Source of the DNA: Sphingobacterium prati
GTDB taxonomy: Bacteria > Bacteroidota > Bacteroidia > Sphingobacteriales > Sphingobacteriaceae
Direction: 5' to 3'
Assembly: GCF_013167215.1 (NCBI RefSeq)
Contig: NZ_JABJWY010000034.1
Span: 496,001-560,000 of the forward strand
DNA length: 64,000 nucleotides
The notes under the pieces were generated by a model, which saw nothing but the letters and a program-made list of their open reading frames with translations, made no database searches and was not told where the DNA came from. Below are positions 8,665-17,529 of the stretch, piece after piece. Both the position numbers and the translations under genes were made by a program. Within the stretch, counting starts at the first letter, position 1, and every line of letters starts with the position of its first letter.

Positions 8665-11600
8665 ATGCAGTTAACCAAACTAGAAATAAAAGGATTTAAG
8701 AGTTTCGGAGACAAAATCACGATCAACTTTAATGACGGTGTCACCGCAATTGTCGGACCAAACGGATGTGGGAAGTCCAATGTAGTGGACGCAATACGCT
8801 GGGTCCTTGGTGAACAAAGTACAAAGATGCTACGCTCTGATAAAATGGAGAACATTATTTTTAACGGAACGAAAAATAGAAAACCAGCCAATCTTGCCGA
8901 AGTTTCCCTAACCTTCAACAACAATAATAATATCCTCCCAACGGAATTCTCTACCGTCACAGTTACACGTAAACTATTCCGCAATGGAGATAGTGAATAC
9001 CGTTTGAATGACGTAAAATGTCGTTTAAAAGATATCACCGATTTATTTTTGGATACGGGAGTTGGTGCGGATAGCTATTCTATTATCGAATTGAAAATGA
9101 TTGACGAGATCATCAACAACAAAGATAATTCGCGTAGAAATCTTTTTGAAGAAGCATCTGGAATCTCAAAATATAAGGTGCGCAAAAAACAGACGCTCAC
9201 AAAATTGAGGGACACTGAAGCCGATCTCAGCCGGGTAGACGATCTACTCTATGAGATCACTAAAAATCTTAAATCATTAGAAAATCAAGCAAAAAAAGCA
9301 GAAAAATATACTTTACTTAAGCAAGAATATCGTCAAAGTAGCATTGATCTGGCTTATCATAGAATTGCTGATTTTTCGACAGAACTTGATAGGCTTCAAA
9401 CACAGGAGTCTAAGGTTCAGAAAGACGCCGCTAATTCTCAACAATTGATCCTGAATGCAGAAACAGAATTGCAGTCACTACGTCAGGTAAATTTGGAGCA
9501 GGAGAAAAACCTCTCCGTACAGCAAAAGGCGACGCAGGAATTTGTCAACAAAATCCGTGGTTATGAGTCGGAAAAGAAGATCAAAAATGAGAAAGTAAAA
9601 AATCTCCAGGACAAAGAAAACAGATTAAACCTGGACATCAATAGCGACAAGCAACAACTTAATCACGTTCTTTACACCATAAAAAGATTAAACGAGGAGT
9701 TGTTTGATGAACAGAATAAACTTGATTCATTAAAAGATAACCTGGAATCCAATAAATCTGAAGTAGATGCCTTACGTGGTCAGCAACAGTCTGCCAAAGG
9801 CAAATTGGATATCTTCAATAAAAGCAATGCTGAACTTCAGGCCAGAATTTATAAACTGGAGAAAGATCTAGCTGTTTTTAATATTCAGAAAGAAGCCCTT
9901 CTTCAGGAAGCCGTGCGCAATAGCGTGGATACCGAAGCAAAAGAAGCCGAATTACTGCAATTTGACAATGCTGTAGCTGAATTGGAAGGTCGTGTTGAGG
10001 CTCAACAAGCGCAATATGAATCCGCCAATGAGCTTGAGGAAGAGCTACAGACCCAAATTCTTCAATGCCAGACAAATCTGGAGGAGTTTAAAACACAACT
10101 TGCGAAAGACCTTAGGTTAGTTGATGCCAAACAGAATGAATATAACCTAACAAAATCTCTTATTGACAACTTAGAGGGTTTCCCCGATTCCATCCGATTT
10201 TTAAAGAAAAATGCAGGATGGAAAAAGCAACCACCGCTGTTCTCGGATGTATTGTTCTGTCAGGAAGATTATCGCGTTGCAATTGAAAATTACTTGGAAC
10301 CGATCATGAACCATTATGTTGTCGAAACACAACAAGATGCTGTTCAAGCGATTCAGCTACTGAGTGATGCCGCAAAAGGTCGAGCTCATTTCTTCGTATT
10401 GGAAGCAATTGATACCGCGGCTACTTCTCCCGTCCCACCAAATAATAATCTCATGTCTGCTTTGGATGTGATCACCGTGGATGAAAAATATAAAGCTCTT
10501 TGTACCCTACTCCTTCAGCACGTCTATATATTAAAGCAGGAAAGTGAAAAGGAACTGGAACAAGAGCTACCGGAAACAGGTCGAGTGATTCTGCAAAAGA
10601 ATGGTCGCTATGCCAAACATCATTTGGGACTTTCGGGTGGATCGGTCGGATTATTTGAGGGAAAACGCATCGGTAGAGCGAAAAACCTCGAGGTTCTCGC
10701 ACAGGAAATTAAAATGCTCAATGAAGAGATTGCAAAACTTGAAGACAAGATAACAGCCGAAACAGCGCGCGTGGAGGCTTTACGCAGCAACTCGCAAAAA
10801 GAACACATTGATGAACTCCGTTTTCAACTCAATAGATTTAACAATGAGCTGATCACTGTAAAAACGAAACAGGAGCAATACCAGTCTTTCATCAGCAATT
10901 CGCAGGTCCGTAAAAGAGATATCCAGGAAAAAATTGCAGGTATCGAAACCGATCTTACTCTTGCCGAACCTCAGCTGCAGGAATTGCGCGTACAAAAAGA
11001 TCGGAGTGTAACCGAATTATCGGAATTACAGGATCAATTCCATGAAATTTCAGAGATTTTAAATGAAAAGTCTATCGCTTATAATCAGGAAAATATCAGC
11101 TATCATCAGCAATTAAATAAAGTTTCTAACATTACAAAGGATCTGGAATTCAGAGAGACCCAAAAAGATGATTATGAAATCCGTATCGAGCGAAATAGCG
11201 TTGAACTTGTTGAAATACAAGAAGCATTGCGCACCACTATTCCGTTTGAGGACGAAGAAGATGCGGATTTGATTGCCATGTATGAGCAAAAGATTGCATT
11301 GGAAGACGGTCTAAAGGAGCTGGAAGAAAAGTACTATGCAGACAAGCAACAGATCAATAATCTGGAGGATGCCCTCACTCAGCAACGCCGATCAAAAGAG
11401 CAGAGTGATTTTCTTATCGGTGAGATTAAGGATAAGAAAACCGCCTTACAAATTGATCTCAACACGCTAAAGGAGCGCCTCTCCGTAGAATTTAATATCG
11501 AGCTGAAAGACCTGATTGAACGTGAAGATGTACCGGAAATTGCGGAAGATCAATCCACCTTAGCGGCAAAATGCAGCAAACTCAAAAAGCAGCTTGATGA

Positions 11601-12207
11601 ATTTGGAACGATTAATTTAATGGCCAAAGAAGCCTTTGATGAGATGAATGAGCGCTATGACTTTATCAATAAAGAAAAGGCAGATCTGATCGAAGCAAAA
11701 GGTTCTTTAATGGCTACCATTAAGGAAATCGACGACACCGCCAAAGTGCAGTTTATGTTTACTTTCAATGCCGTAAGAGACAATTTTATTAAGGTGTTCC
11801 GCTCATTATTTAATGAAGAGGACAGCTGTGACCTTGTCTTGACTGATCCAAGCAACCCGTTGGATTCGGATATTGATATCATTGCTCAGCCAAAAGGAAA
11901 ACGTCCATTGTCAATCAACCAGCTTTCGGGAGGTGAGAAAACGTTGACTTCAACAGCGTTATTATTTTCACTCTACCTTTCAAAACCAGCACCTTTCTGT
12001 ATTTTCGATGAGGTAGATGCACCTTTGGATGATACGAATATTGATAAATTCAATAATATCATTCGCGATTTTTCCAAAAACTCACAGTTTATCGTTGTAT
12101 CCCACAACAAGAAAACAATAGCAAGTACTGATATTATCTATGGTGTGACCATGGTAGAACAAGGGGTCTCGCGTGTTGTTGCCGTAGATTTAAGGGAAGT
12201 AGCATAA
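8665..12207 (+). CDS. smc: Chromosome segregation protein SMC
   Basis: The core ATPase of the bacterial condensin complex, which with ScpA and ScpB compacts and segregates chromosomes. The 1180 residues show the expected order: Walker A GPNGCGKSN at 31-39, a long coiled coil, a hinge around residues 500-660 (GFPDSIRFLKKN, GRAHFFVL, HHLGLSGGSVGLFEGKRIG), a second coiled coil, then the signature LSGGEK at 1087-1092, Walker B CIFDEVDAPLD and the D-loop. TATTTTCG at 8625-8632 is a plausible -7 box. The stop codon is the first part of an unusually long terminator hairpin. scpA and scpB are not in the window. Confidence 0.97.
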   Translation: MQLTKLEIKGFKSFGDKITINFNDGVTAIVGPNGCGKSNVVDAIRWVLGEQSTKMLRSDKMENIIFNGTKNRKPANLAEVSLTFNNNNNILPTEFSTVTVTRKLFRNGDSEYRLNDVKCRLKDITDLFLDTGVGADSYSIIELKMIDEIINNKDNSRRNLFEEASGISKYKVRKKQTLTKLRDTEADLSRVDDLLYEITKNLKSLENQAKKAEKYTLLKQEYRQSSIDLAYHRIADFSTELDRLQTQESKVQKDAANSQQLILNAETELQSLRQVNLEQEKNLSVQQKATQEFVNKIRGYESEKKIKNEKVKNLQDKENRLNLDINSDKQQLNHVLYTIKRLNEELFDEQNKLDSLKDNLESNKSEVDALRGQQQSAKGKLDIFNKSNAELQARIYKLEKDLAVFNIQKEALLQEAVRNSVDTEAKEAELLQFDNAVAELEGRVEAQQAQYESANELEEELQTQILQCQTNLEEFKTQLAKDLRLVDAKQNEYNLTKSLIDNLEGFPDSIRFLKKNAGWKKQPPLFSDVLFCQEDYRVAIENYLEPIMNHYVVETQQDAVQAIQLLSDAAKGRAHFFVLEAIDTAATSPVPPNNNLMSALDVITVDEKYKALCTLLLQHVYILKQESEKELEQELPETGRVILQKNGRYAKHHLGLSGGSVGLFEGKRIGRAKNLEVLAQEIKMLNEEIAKLEDKITAETARVEALRSNSQKEHIDELRFQLNRFNNELITVKTKQEQYQSFISNSQVRKRDIQEKIAGIETDLTLAEPQLQELRVQKDRSVTELSELQDQFHEISEILNEKSIAYNQENISYHQQLNKVSNITKDLEFRETQKDDYEIRIERNSVELVEIQEALRTTIPFEDEEDADLIAMYEQKIALEDGLKELEEKYYADKQQINNLEDALTQQRRSKEQSDFLIGEIKDKKTALQIDLNTLKERLSVEFNIELKDLIEREDVPEIAEDQSTLAAKCSKLKKQLDEFGTINLMAKEAFDEMNERYDFINKEKADLIEAKGSLMATIKEIDDTAKVQFMFTFNAVRDNFIKVFRSLFNEEDSCDLVLTDPSNPLDSDIDIIAQPKGKRPLSINQLSGGEKTLTSTALLFSLYLSKPAPFCIFDEVDAPLDDTNIDKFNNIIRDFSKNSQFIVVSHNKKTIASTDIIYGVTMVEQGVSRVVAVDLREVA

Positions 12208-12268
12208 AAATATGAGTGGAAAAAAAGCCCTACATAAATTGTAGGGCTTTTTTTCCACTCATATTTTT
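12206..12268. terminator. Very long perfect hairpin terminator after smc
   Basis: A perfect 29-bp inverted repeat (12206-12234 with 12240-12268) around the loop TAAAT. Its left arm starts inside the smc stop codon. The inner part is a normal GC-rich terminator stem (AGCCCTACA) flanked by A and T tracts; the outer arms extend it symmetrically. Confidence 0.92.
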
Positions 12269-12349
12269 CTTGCCATTAATCAAATTCCTAGTCACCACGA
12301 AGTATTCGCCCTGTCGTTAAAGTTGTTCCATCTAGTCTAGTAAAAAAAT

Positions 12350-12416
12350 AAAAAGCCCAGAGTGGGGAACTCTGAGCTTTCGTTAGCCATATATTAACCT
12401 ATTTTATGAAAAGTAT
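12350..12416. repeat. Structured repeat, copy 1
   Basis: Consists of a hairpin (AAAGCCCAGAGT paired with ACTCTGAGCTTT, one C-A mismatch), then a conserved single-stranded part containing TTAGCC, ATTAACCTA and TTTATGAAAAGT. Read on the minus strand, the hairpin is followed by a T-run and would make a terminator. Read on the plus strand, the ATG at 12406 opens a six-codon frame (MKSICN). Confidence 0.65.
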
Positions 12417-12587
12417 TTGTAATTAAAACGACGCTTGTTCCAATTAATTATATGGTTGCTAATGCTTTAACATTTTTTAACATTTACACAATATCGCATC
12501 GGGTAAATGGCATATTTTAGCTACAAATCCAAATCAGCAGACATTAAGAACGATTCCATAAACAATTTATGATAAATAACAAAGCCC

Positions 12588-12650
12588 GAAGTTGAGAACT
12601 CCGAGCTTACCTAACCAATTATTAACCTAAATTTATGAAAAGTCTAATTT
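12588..12650. repeat. Structured repeat, copy 2
   Basis: Same layout as copy 1: hairpin AAGCCCGAAGTT with AACTCCGAGCTT, then CTAACCAA, ATTAACCTAA and TTTATGAAAAGT. Upper-stem bases differ from copy 1 while pairing is mostly kept, which points to selection on the fold. The ATG at 12635 opens a 17-codon frame unrelated downstream to that of copy 1. Confidence 0.65.
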
Positions 12651-12764
12651 CTACTCAAAGCAATATTTTGTATTACTTTACCTTATAACGTTTACTTTTC
12701 CATTCATAGTACATGCACTGATCGGATTTATCTCGATTTTGACATTATTTAACATTTCATTAAG

Positions 12765-12772
12765 TAACTTTA
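12765..12772 (+). promoter_or_regulatory. Candidate -7 box for ppk2
   Basis: TAACTTTA differs from TAnnTTTG only in the last base and lies 30 bases before the ATG. Confidence 0.35.
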
Positions 12773-12802
12773 GTTTAATAAACTTAAAATCAAAATATAT
12801 TT

Positions 12803-13612
12803 ATGGCAGAATACGATTTAAAAGAGCTTCAAAAAATCCGTCAAAACAAAGATGTGCTTGATTATTTAGAGCAACATGGAATTATAGAAATTGAAAAATT
12901 TAACGATATCTACGATTATGAAAAAGAGCTCTACGAGCTACAGGTTAGCTTGCTCAAATTACAATATGACATTATAGAGAAAGGAAAGCGTGTCGTTATT
13001 ATATTTGAGGGTAGGGACGCTGCTGGAAAGGGAGGTACCATTGGTCGTGTGACGGAACATCTCAATCCAAAAAAGGTACGAGTGGTAGCGTTACCTAAGC
13101 CAACTCCGGAGGAAAATGGACAATGGTATTTTCAACGATATATTAAACACCTGCCTAATGCCGGAGAAATAGTAATTTTCGACCGTAGTTATTATAACCG
13201 TGCTGTGGTAGAACCTGTATTTGACTTTTGTACCAAAGAGCAGCACGAATTATTCATGAAACAAGTACCTGAATTTGAAAAGCAGCTGATTGACGATGGT
13301 ATTATATTAGTCAAGTTATTTCTCAGCATTAACAAAGAAGAGCAAGCTGAACGGCTGAAAGAAAGACAAGAGGATATTCTAAAACGTTGGAAAGTTGGAG
13401 TTTTAGATCAGCAGGCGCAGGAAAAATGGGATGTTTACACGGGTTATATTAAAAATCTCTTTAAAACAACAGGGACCAAAAAGTCTCCTTGGTTTGAGAT
13501 TGATAAAGACAATAAAAAGAAAGCCCGATTGGCTTCATTTCGGGTAATTATCAATGCAATTGTCGGTAATGAACAAGAGAAACTAGATTCATTTGTCAAT
13601 AAGTATGAATAG
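12803..13612 (+). CDS. ppk2: Polyphosphate kinase 2 family protein
   Basis: Transfers phosphate between polyphosphate and nucleotides; most PPK2 enzymes make NDP or NTP from polyphosphate. The 269-residue single-domain protein has Walker A GRDAAGKGG at 70-78, Walker B FDRSYYNRA at 126-134, and the lid region containing KERQEDILKRWKVG. The KSPWFEIDKDNKKKAR segment is the usual PPK2 C-terminal signature. Length fits a one-domain class. Whether it prefers ADP, GDP or AMP cannot be read from sequence by eye. It is a lone gene between a long non-coding region and a terminator. Confidence 0.93.
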   Translation: MAEYDLKELQKIRQNKDVLDYLEQHGIIEIEKFNDIYDYEKELYELQVSLLKLQYDIIEKGKRVVIIFEGRDAAGKGGTIGRVTEHLNPKKVRVVALPKPTPEENGQWYFQRYIKHLPNAGEIVIFDRSYYNRAVVEPVFDFCTKEQHELFMKQVPEFEKQLIDDGIILVKLFLSINKEEQAERLKERQEDILKRWKVGVLDQQAQEKWDVYTGYIKNLFKTTGTKKSPWFEIDKDNKKKARLASFRVIINAIVGNEQEKLDSFVNKYE

Positions 13613-13630
13613 ATCGTATCTTTATAAACT

Positions 13631-13661
13631 ACCTCTAGAAAGACGATATCTTTCTAGAGGT
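13631..13661. terminator. Terminator between convergent ppk2 and pckA
   Basis: Perfect 13-bp stem (13631-13643 with 13649-13661), CGATA loop, followed by a T-rich run on the plus strand. Confidence 0.85.
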
Positions 13662-13687
13662 GCTTTTATTTCAGTTTGTTCGGTATT

Positions 13688-15304
13688 CTAGACCAGTACT
13701 GTTGTAACAACCCTGGGGCCAGCCATTTTTACTGAAGCCGGCATATCATTGTCGAATTTTTCGAAGTTTTCAATAAACAGTTTTGCCAAACGTTTGGCTT
13801 GCATATCATAAGCTTCATTATTATTCCACAGTCCCCTGGCATCCAGGATCTGTTCAGGAACAAATTCGCCGCAGTTTGTTGGATAATCCAATCCGAAGAT
13901 CTCGTGTTTATTAAATCGAGACTCCAATAATGAACCGTCCATAGCAGTGCGAATTAAAGCCCGGGTATAGTTCAATTTAATCCGGCGTCCGATACCGTAT
14001 GGCCCGGCAATCCAACCTGTATTGACCAACCATACCTTGATATCAGGATTTTGTTCCAATTTAGCGCGCAGTAAAGAAGCATACCTCGCCGGATGTAAAG
14101 GTAAGAATGCCTGGCCGAAACAGGTGGAGAAAGCTGCTGTAGGTTCTTTTACACCCACTTCTGTACCGGCGACTTTCGCTGTATAACCACTCACAAAATG
14201 ATACACAGCTTGATCTACCGTCAACAGGGAAATGGGCGGCAATACACCAAAAGCATCCGCTGTCAGGAAGAAAATGTTGGCAGGGGCATTACCCACGCCA
14301 GACATTTCAGCGTTTTCCATGAAATCTATCGGATAGGAAACCCGCGTATTCTCTGTTTTACTGATATCATCATAATCTGGTCGGTCAAACTCGTCCAAAA
14401 CAACATTCTCTAACAATGAACCAAAACGGATGGCATGATAGATCTCTGGTTCCTTCTCCTCCGTGAGTCCAACACATTTTGCATAACAGCCACCTTCAAA
14501 GTTAAAAATACCTTTTTCGCTCCAACCGTGTTCATCATCACCGATCAACTTTCTATATTTATCAGCCGATAGCGTCGTCTTGCCCGTTCCAGAAAGCCCG
14601 AAAAATAAAGCCGTTTTGCCATCCTTGGAGGTGTTTGCTGAACAGTGCATAGATAAAACATTATATTCTAGTGGCAAAATAAAGTTCAGGATGGAAAAGA
14701 TACTTTTCTTGATTTCACCAGTATATCCAGTTCCTGCAATCAATACTATTCTTTTTGTAAAATTTATTGCTACAAAATTTTCATTACGGATACCGTAGTG
14801 CTGCGGATTCTCAATAAGTAATGTTGGCGCAGCTAGTATCGACCATTGTGGTTGATGATTGATATCCTCCTCCGGTCTCAAGAACAGATTATTCGCAAAA
14901 ATGCTTTGGTATGCTGTCTCTGTGATAACACGAATGGATAATTGATATGTTGGGTCCGCCCCAGCAGCACAATCCCTAACATAAATTGTTTTCTTGCTCA
15001 AGTGTGTGCCAACCATCGAAAATAATGCATCAAAATTGGCCGTAGTCATCGGCTGGTTTATTTCTCCCCACCATACAGTATCCTTGGTCCGGGAATCCTC
15101 GACCAAAAAACGGTCCTTGGGAGATCTTCCAGTAAATTTTCCTGTATCAGCAGCCAATGCTCCAGTATCAGATAGTTTTCCCTCTTGATTCGTTAGAGCA
15201 TGTTCAACCAGCGCTGAAACAGGTAATTGATAAAATACAGTTCCTGTATCATCAATTTTCAAATATTTCAAATCAGGCGCGTTTCCAATGTTACCCTTTT
15301 TCAT
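13688..15304 (-). CDS. pckA: Phosphoenolpyruvate carboxykinase (ATP)
   Basis: Converts oxaloacetate and ATP to phosphoenolpyruvate, CO2 and ADP; it is the entry step of gluconeogenesis, and in many Bacteroidota it also runs in the carboxylating direction. The 538 residues match the ATP-type family in length. The kinase P-loop GLSGTGKTTLS is at 236-246, with TGRSPKDRF at 58-66 and GDDEHGW after the P-loop. The gene has a textbook Bacteroidota promoter 26 bases upstream and a terminator shared with ppk2. Confidence 0.97.
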   Translation of the reverse strand: MKKGNIGNAPDLKYLKIDDTGTVFYQLPVSALVEHALTNQEGKLSDTGALAADTGKFTGRSPKDRFLVEDSRTKDTVWWGEINQPMTTANFDALFSMVGTHLSKKTIYVRDCAAGADPTYQLSIRVITETAYQSIFANNLFLRPEEDINHQPQWSILAAPTLLIENPQHYGIRNENFVAINFTKRIVLIAGTGYTGEIKKSIFSILNFILPLEYNVLSMHCSANTSKDGKTALFFGLSGTGKTTLSADKYRKLIGDDEHGWSEKGIFNFEGGCYAKCVGLTEEKEPEIYHAIRFGSLLENVVLDEFDRPDYDDISKTENTRVSYPIDFMENAEMSGVGNAPANIFFLTADAFGVLPPISLLTVDQAVYHFVSGYTAKVAGTEVGVKEPTAAFSTCFGQAFLPLHPARYASLLRAKLEQNPDIKVWLVNTGWIAGPYGIGRRIKLNYTRALIRTAMDGSLLESRFNKHEIFGLDYPTNCGEFVPEQILDARGLWNNNEAYDMQAKRLAKLFIENFEKFDNDMPASVKMAGPRVVTTVLV

Positions 15305-15329
15305 ATTTTTGTTTGTTTTAAAATGTGCC

Positions 15330-15361
15330 CAAAGTTAAAGGCAAATTTCGCTAAAAACAAA
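15330..15361 (-). promoter_or_regulatory. Complete Bacteroidota sigma-A promoter of pckA
   Basis: On the minus strand TTTG (15358-15361) is followed after exactly 20 bases by TAACTTTG (15330-15337), matching TTTG-N19-21-TAnnTTTG. Transcription should start about 20 bases before the ATG. Confidence 0.85.
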
Positions 15362-15548
15362 ACTTAAACATCTTAAAATCAAGCTTATTGTACAAAAAAC
15401 ACAAAAACAACAACTTCACTAACAGCTACTTATGAAGATAAAAAAAATTAAAGTTTTTAGCATATTTTTTTAGCAAAATAGTATTGTATACTGTTCTTAT
15501 CATGTAGATTTTTCGTAAATTGTTCCAAGCTTTACAAATATTAATAAG

Positions 15549-16385
15549 ATGAAATTACACGCGATAGAAACTGGTTTCTTTAAATTGGACGGGGGTGCCA
15601 TGTTTGGAGTGGTTCCAAAAAGTATCTGGAATAAAACAAATCCAGCCGATGCCAATAATATGTGCACATGGGGAAACCGTTTACTCCTCGTCGAAGAAGG
15701 TAAAAGATTAATGTTAGTAGACACAGGCCTTGGCGACAAACAAACAGAAAAATTTTTCAGTTATTATTATCTACACGGCGATGCCACACTAGACAATTCC
15801 CTCAAGAGCATAGGTTTTGACAGAAATGATATCACGGATGTCATTCTGACTCATTTACATTTTGACCATTGTGGTGGTGCAATAATCCGTGAAGGTGAAA
15901 AATTATCTCCCGCATTTAAAAATGCTAACTTTTGGAGCAATAGCGATCATTGGGCTTGGGCAACAGCTCCAAATGCTAGGGAGAGAGCATCTTTTCTAAA
16001 AGAGAATATTCTTCCAATTCAAGAAAGCGGCCAGTTGAAATTCGTTGAAGATGTGGAGGAACCATTTGGCAAGGACATCGATATTCGTTATGCCAATGGT
16101 CATACCGAAGCTATGATGTTGCCACAGATTCAATATAAAGGAAAAACAATGCTTTATATGGCGGATCTATTACCTTCTGTTGGCCACATCCCCATCCCCT
16201 ATGTCATGGGCTACGACGTGAGACCTTTAATTACCATGGATGAACGCAATACGTATTGGAATGAGATCGTTGACAATGAATACATCCTGTTCCTGGAACA
16301 TGACCCAATAAATGAATGTTGTACCTTACAACATACGGAGAAAGGAATCCGAGTGAAAGATATATTCAAATTAAGTGATATATAG
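15549..16385 (+). CDS. Metallo-beta-lactamase fold hydrolase
   Basis: A 278-residue MBL-fold protein with the metal-binding motif THLHFDH at 101-107, an upstream VDTGLGD strand-loop, NGHTEAMM providing a later histidine, and FLEHDP near the C-terminus. This is the pattern of the AHL-lactonase-like and general MBL hydrolase group. No signal peptide is seen, so it is cytoplasmic. The 244-base region upstream, shared divergently with pckA, has TAGATTTT at about 15505 as a weak -7 candidate. Substrate unknown; lactonase or esterase activity is only a possibility. Confidence 0.9.
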   Translation: MKLHAIETGFFKLDGGAMFGVVPKSIWNKTNPADANNMCTWGNRLLLVEEGKRLMLVDTGLGDKQTEKFFSYYYLHGDATLDNSLKSIGFDRNDITDVILTHLHFDHCGGAIIREGEKLSPAFKNANFWSNSDHWAWATAPNARERASFLKENILPIQESGQLKFVEDVEEPFGKDIDIRYANGHTEAMMLPQIQYKGKTMLYMADLLPSVGHIPIPYVMGYDVRPLITMDERNTYWNEIVDNEYILFLEHDPINECCTLQHTEKGIRVKDIFKLSDI

Positions 16386-16417
16386 AACTCTCAGATTGCA
16401 TATTAAATGCTACTACT

Positions 16418-16474
16418 CAAGATACAAATAAGAGGGAGCTGGTATGTGACAGGTGCCTTCTTATTTGTATCTTG
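16418..16474. terminator. Long-loop inverted repeat between convergent genes
   Basis: A perfect 16-bp stem (16418-16433 with 16459-16474), extendable by GGG/CCT, around a loop of about 19-25 bases. It sits between the ends of the MBL and outer-membrane protein genes. The A and T content of the arms suits a bidirectional terminator. Confidence 0.65.
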
Positions 16475-16480
16475 AAATCG

Positions 16481-17353
16481 TTAGAATCTAAAGCCCAAAG
16501 CCCAGTAGTTTTCAAAAAACCAGATCTGTTGTGTCGCTTTGTCCACCCCTCTTCTTCCCGTTGTACGGATATTGTATAAATCTGTCCAGCCTGTCTTAAA
16601 GTTCCCTTGCAGGTAAAGGCCTTTATAAAAACGATAATGTAAACCAACTTTTGCTGAAGCACCGTAGCCAGCAATATTCCAAAAATGATTGGCCCCCTCA
16701 CCAAAGAGATGTACATCAGATCGTGGTATCAAAAGTCCTACATCTACACCGGACTCCATGGTAAGCACCTGTTGACCTTTACGATTGTTAATGATATCAT
16801 CGTAGCGTTCTAATCCTACAGAGGCAAAGTTGTAGCCATCTGTATGTTCAAATGTTAGCATCGCAGAATCTACTGTAATCATTTCGCCGTTGTATTGTCC
16901 AGCCCGGTTTCCCGTCGGTATACCAGGATTTGAGATTTCCTCGCCGATATAACCTGTGATCTTAACCTGCTGTGGGATATCCATTACATATTTCATGTGA
17001 TCCCAACCTAAAGAGATGGAATAGTTATCTTTGATATAATATCCAAAATGCAAATTGAATTGCGGGATTGTTAACCGACTAGGATCAAAATAGGTTGCGC
17101 CAAATTTCGTCGGGCGATCTCCTGCCTTTACATCATGAAGGATGAAATCATAGTTTGGACCTGTGAAATGAATATCAGATTTCGCATAAGAAGAAAAGTT
17201 ATATCCCCAAAAGAAGAAAAACTTCCCTTTATTACTTTCCGTCCTTAAATTCTTTGGCTTAAAAATGCTTTTTCCTATCTCGGGATTTTCCTGTGCAAAT
17301 AAACTCGAAACACCTAGTGCAAGTGCTCCAATTGTCAAAAATATTTTTCTCAT
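16481..17353 (-). CDS. Predicted outer-membrane beta-barrel protein, unknown function
   Basis: A 290-residue secreted protein. I chose the ATG at 17353 because it gives a clean signal peptide (MRKIFLTIGALALGVSSLFAQ, cleavage after AQ); the open frame begins 12 codons earlier. The mature part alternates aromatic and polar residues (GKFFFFWGYNFSSYAKSDIHF, QFNLHFGYYIKDNYSISLGW, KVGLHYRFYKGLYLQGNF) and ends in ALGFRF, the terminal phenylalanine being a barrel-assembly signal. I recognise no named family. It stands alone on the minus strand. Confidence 0.78.
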   Translation of the reverse strand: MRKIFLTIGALALGVSSLFAQENPEIGKSIFKPKNLRTESNKGKFFFFWGYNFSSYAKSDIHFTGPNYDFILHDVKAGDRPTKFGATYFDPSRLTIPQFNLHFGYYIKDNYSISLGWDHMKYVMDIPQQVKITGYIGEEISNPGIPTGNRAGQYNGEMITVDSAMLTFEHTDGYNFASVGLERYDDIINNRKGQQVLTMESGVDVGLLIPRSDVHLFGEGANHFWNIAGYGASAKVGLHYRFYKGLYLQGNFKTGWTDLYNIRTTGRRGVDKATQQIWFFENYWALGFRF

Positions 17354-17473
17354 ATCAGCGCTAAAAACGTTGGGCAAAAGTACCCTCATTCTATATTATA
17401 AGCAAATAAATTAGATGGAAAATAGGAAAATATGACGAAGATCACAGAAATGTTCCCGGTCTTGAGTTCAAAA

Positions 17474-17506
17474 AAAAAGCTGCTTTCTATGAAAGCAGCT
17501 TTTCTA
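17474..17506 (-). terminator. Terminator after the acnB-acnA operon
   Basis: Perfect stem AAAGCTGCTTTC / GAAAGCAGCTTT (17476-17487 with 17491-17502); on the minus strand it is followed by a run of T. Confidence 0.9.
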
Positions 17507-17529
17507 TTAAACTATTTTATAAAATCAAA

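Larger units (their letters stand above)
12269..12802. other. Non-coding region between smc and ppk2 with two repeat copies
   Basis: 534 bases with no ORF worth annotating. It holds two related structured repeats (12350-12416 and 12588-12650, listed separately). A TTAACATTT-rich stretch follows each copy (12466-12487 and 12741-12757). A ppk2 promoter candidate is at 12765-12772. The two halves look like diverged copies of one unit of about 230-270 bases. Confidence 0.6.

Noticed and set aside
12406-12426. Peptide genes at the ATGs of the two smc-ppk2 repeats
   Set aside because: The conserved part stops right after ATGAAAAGT and the following codons differ in length and sequence between copies, so a conserved peptide is unlikely.
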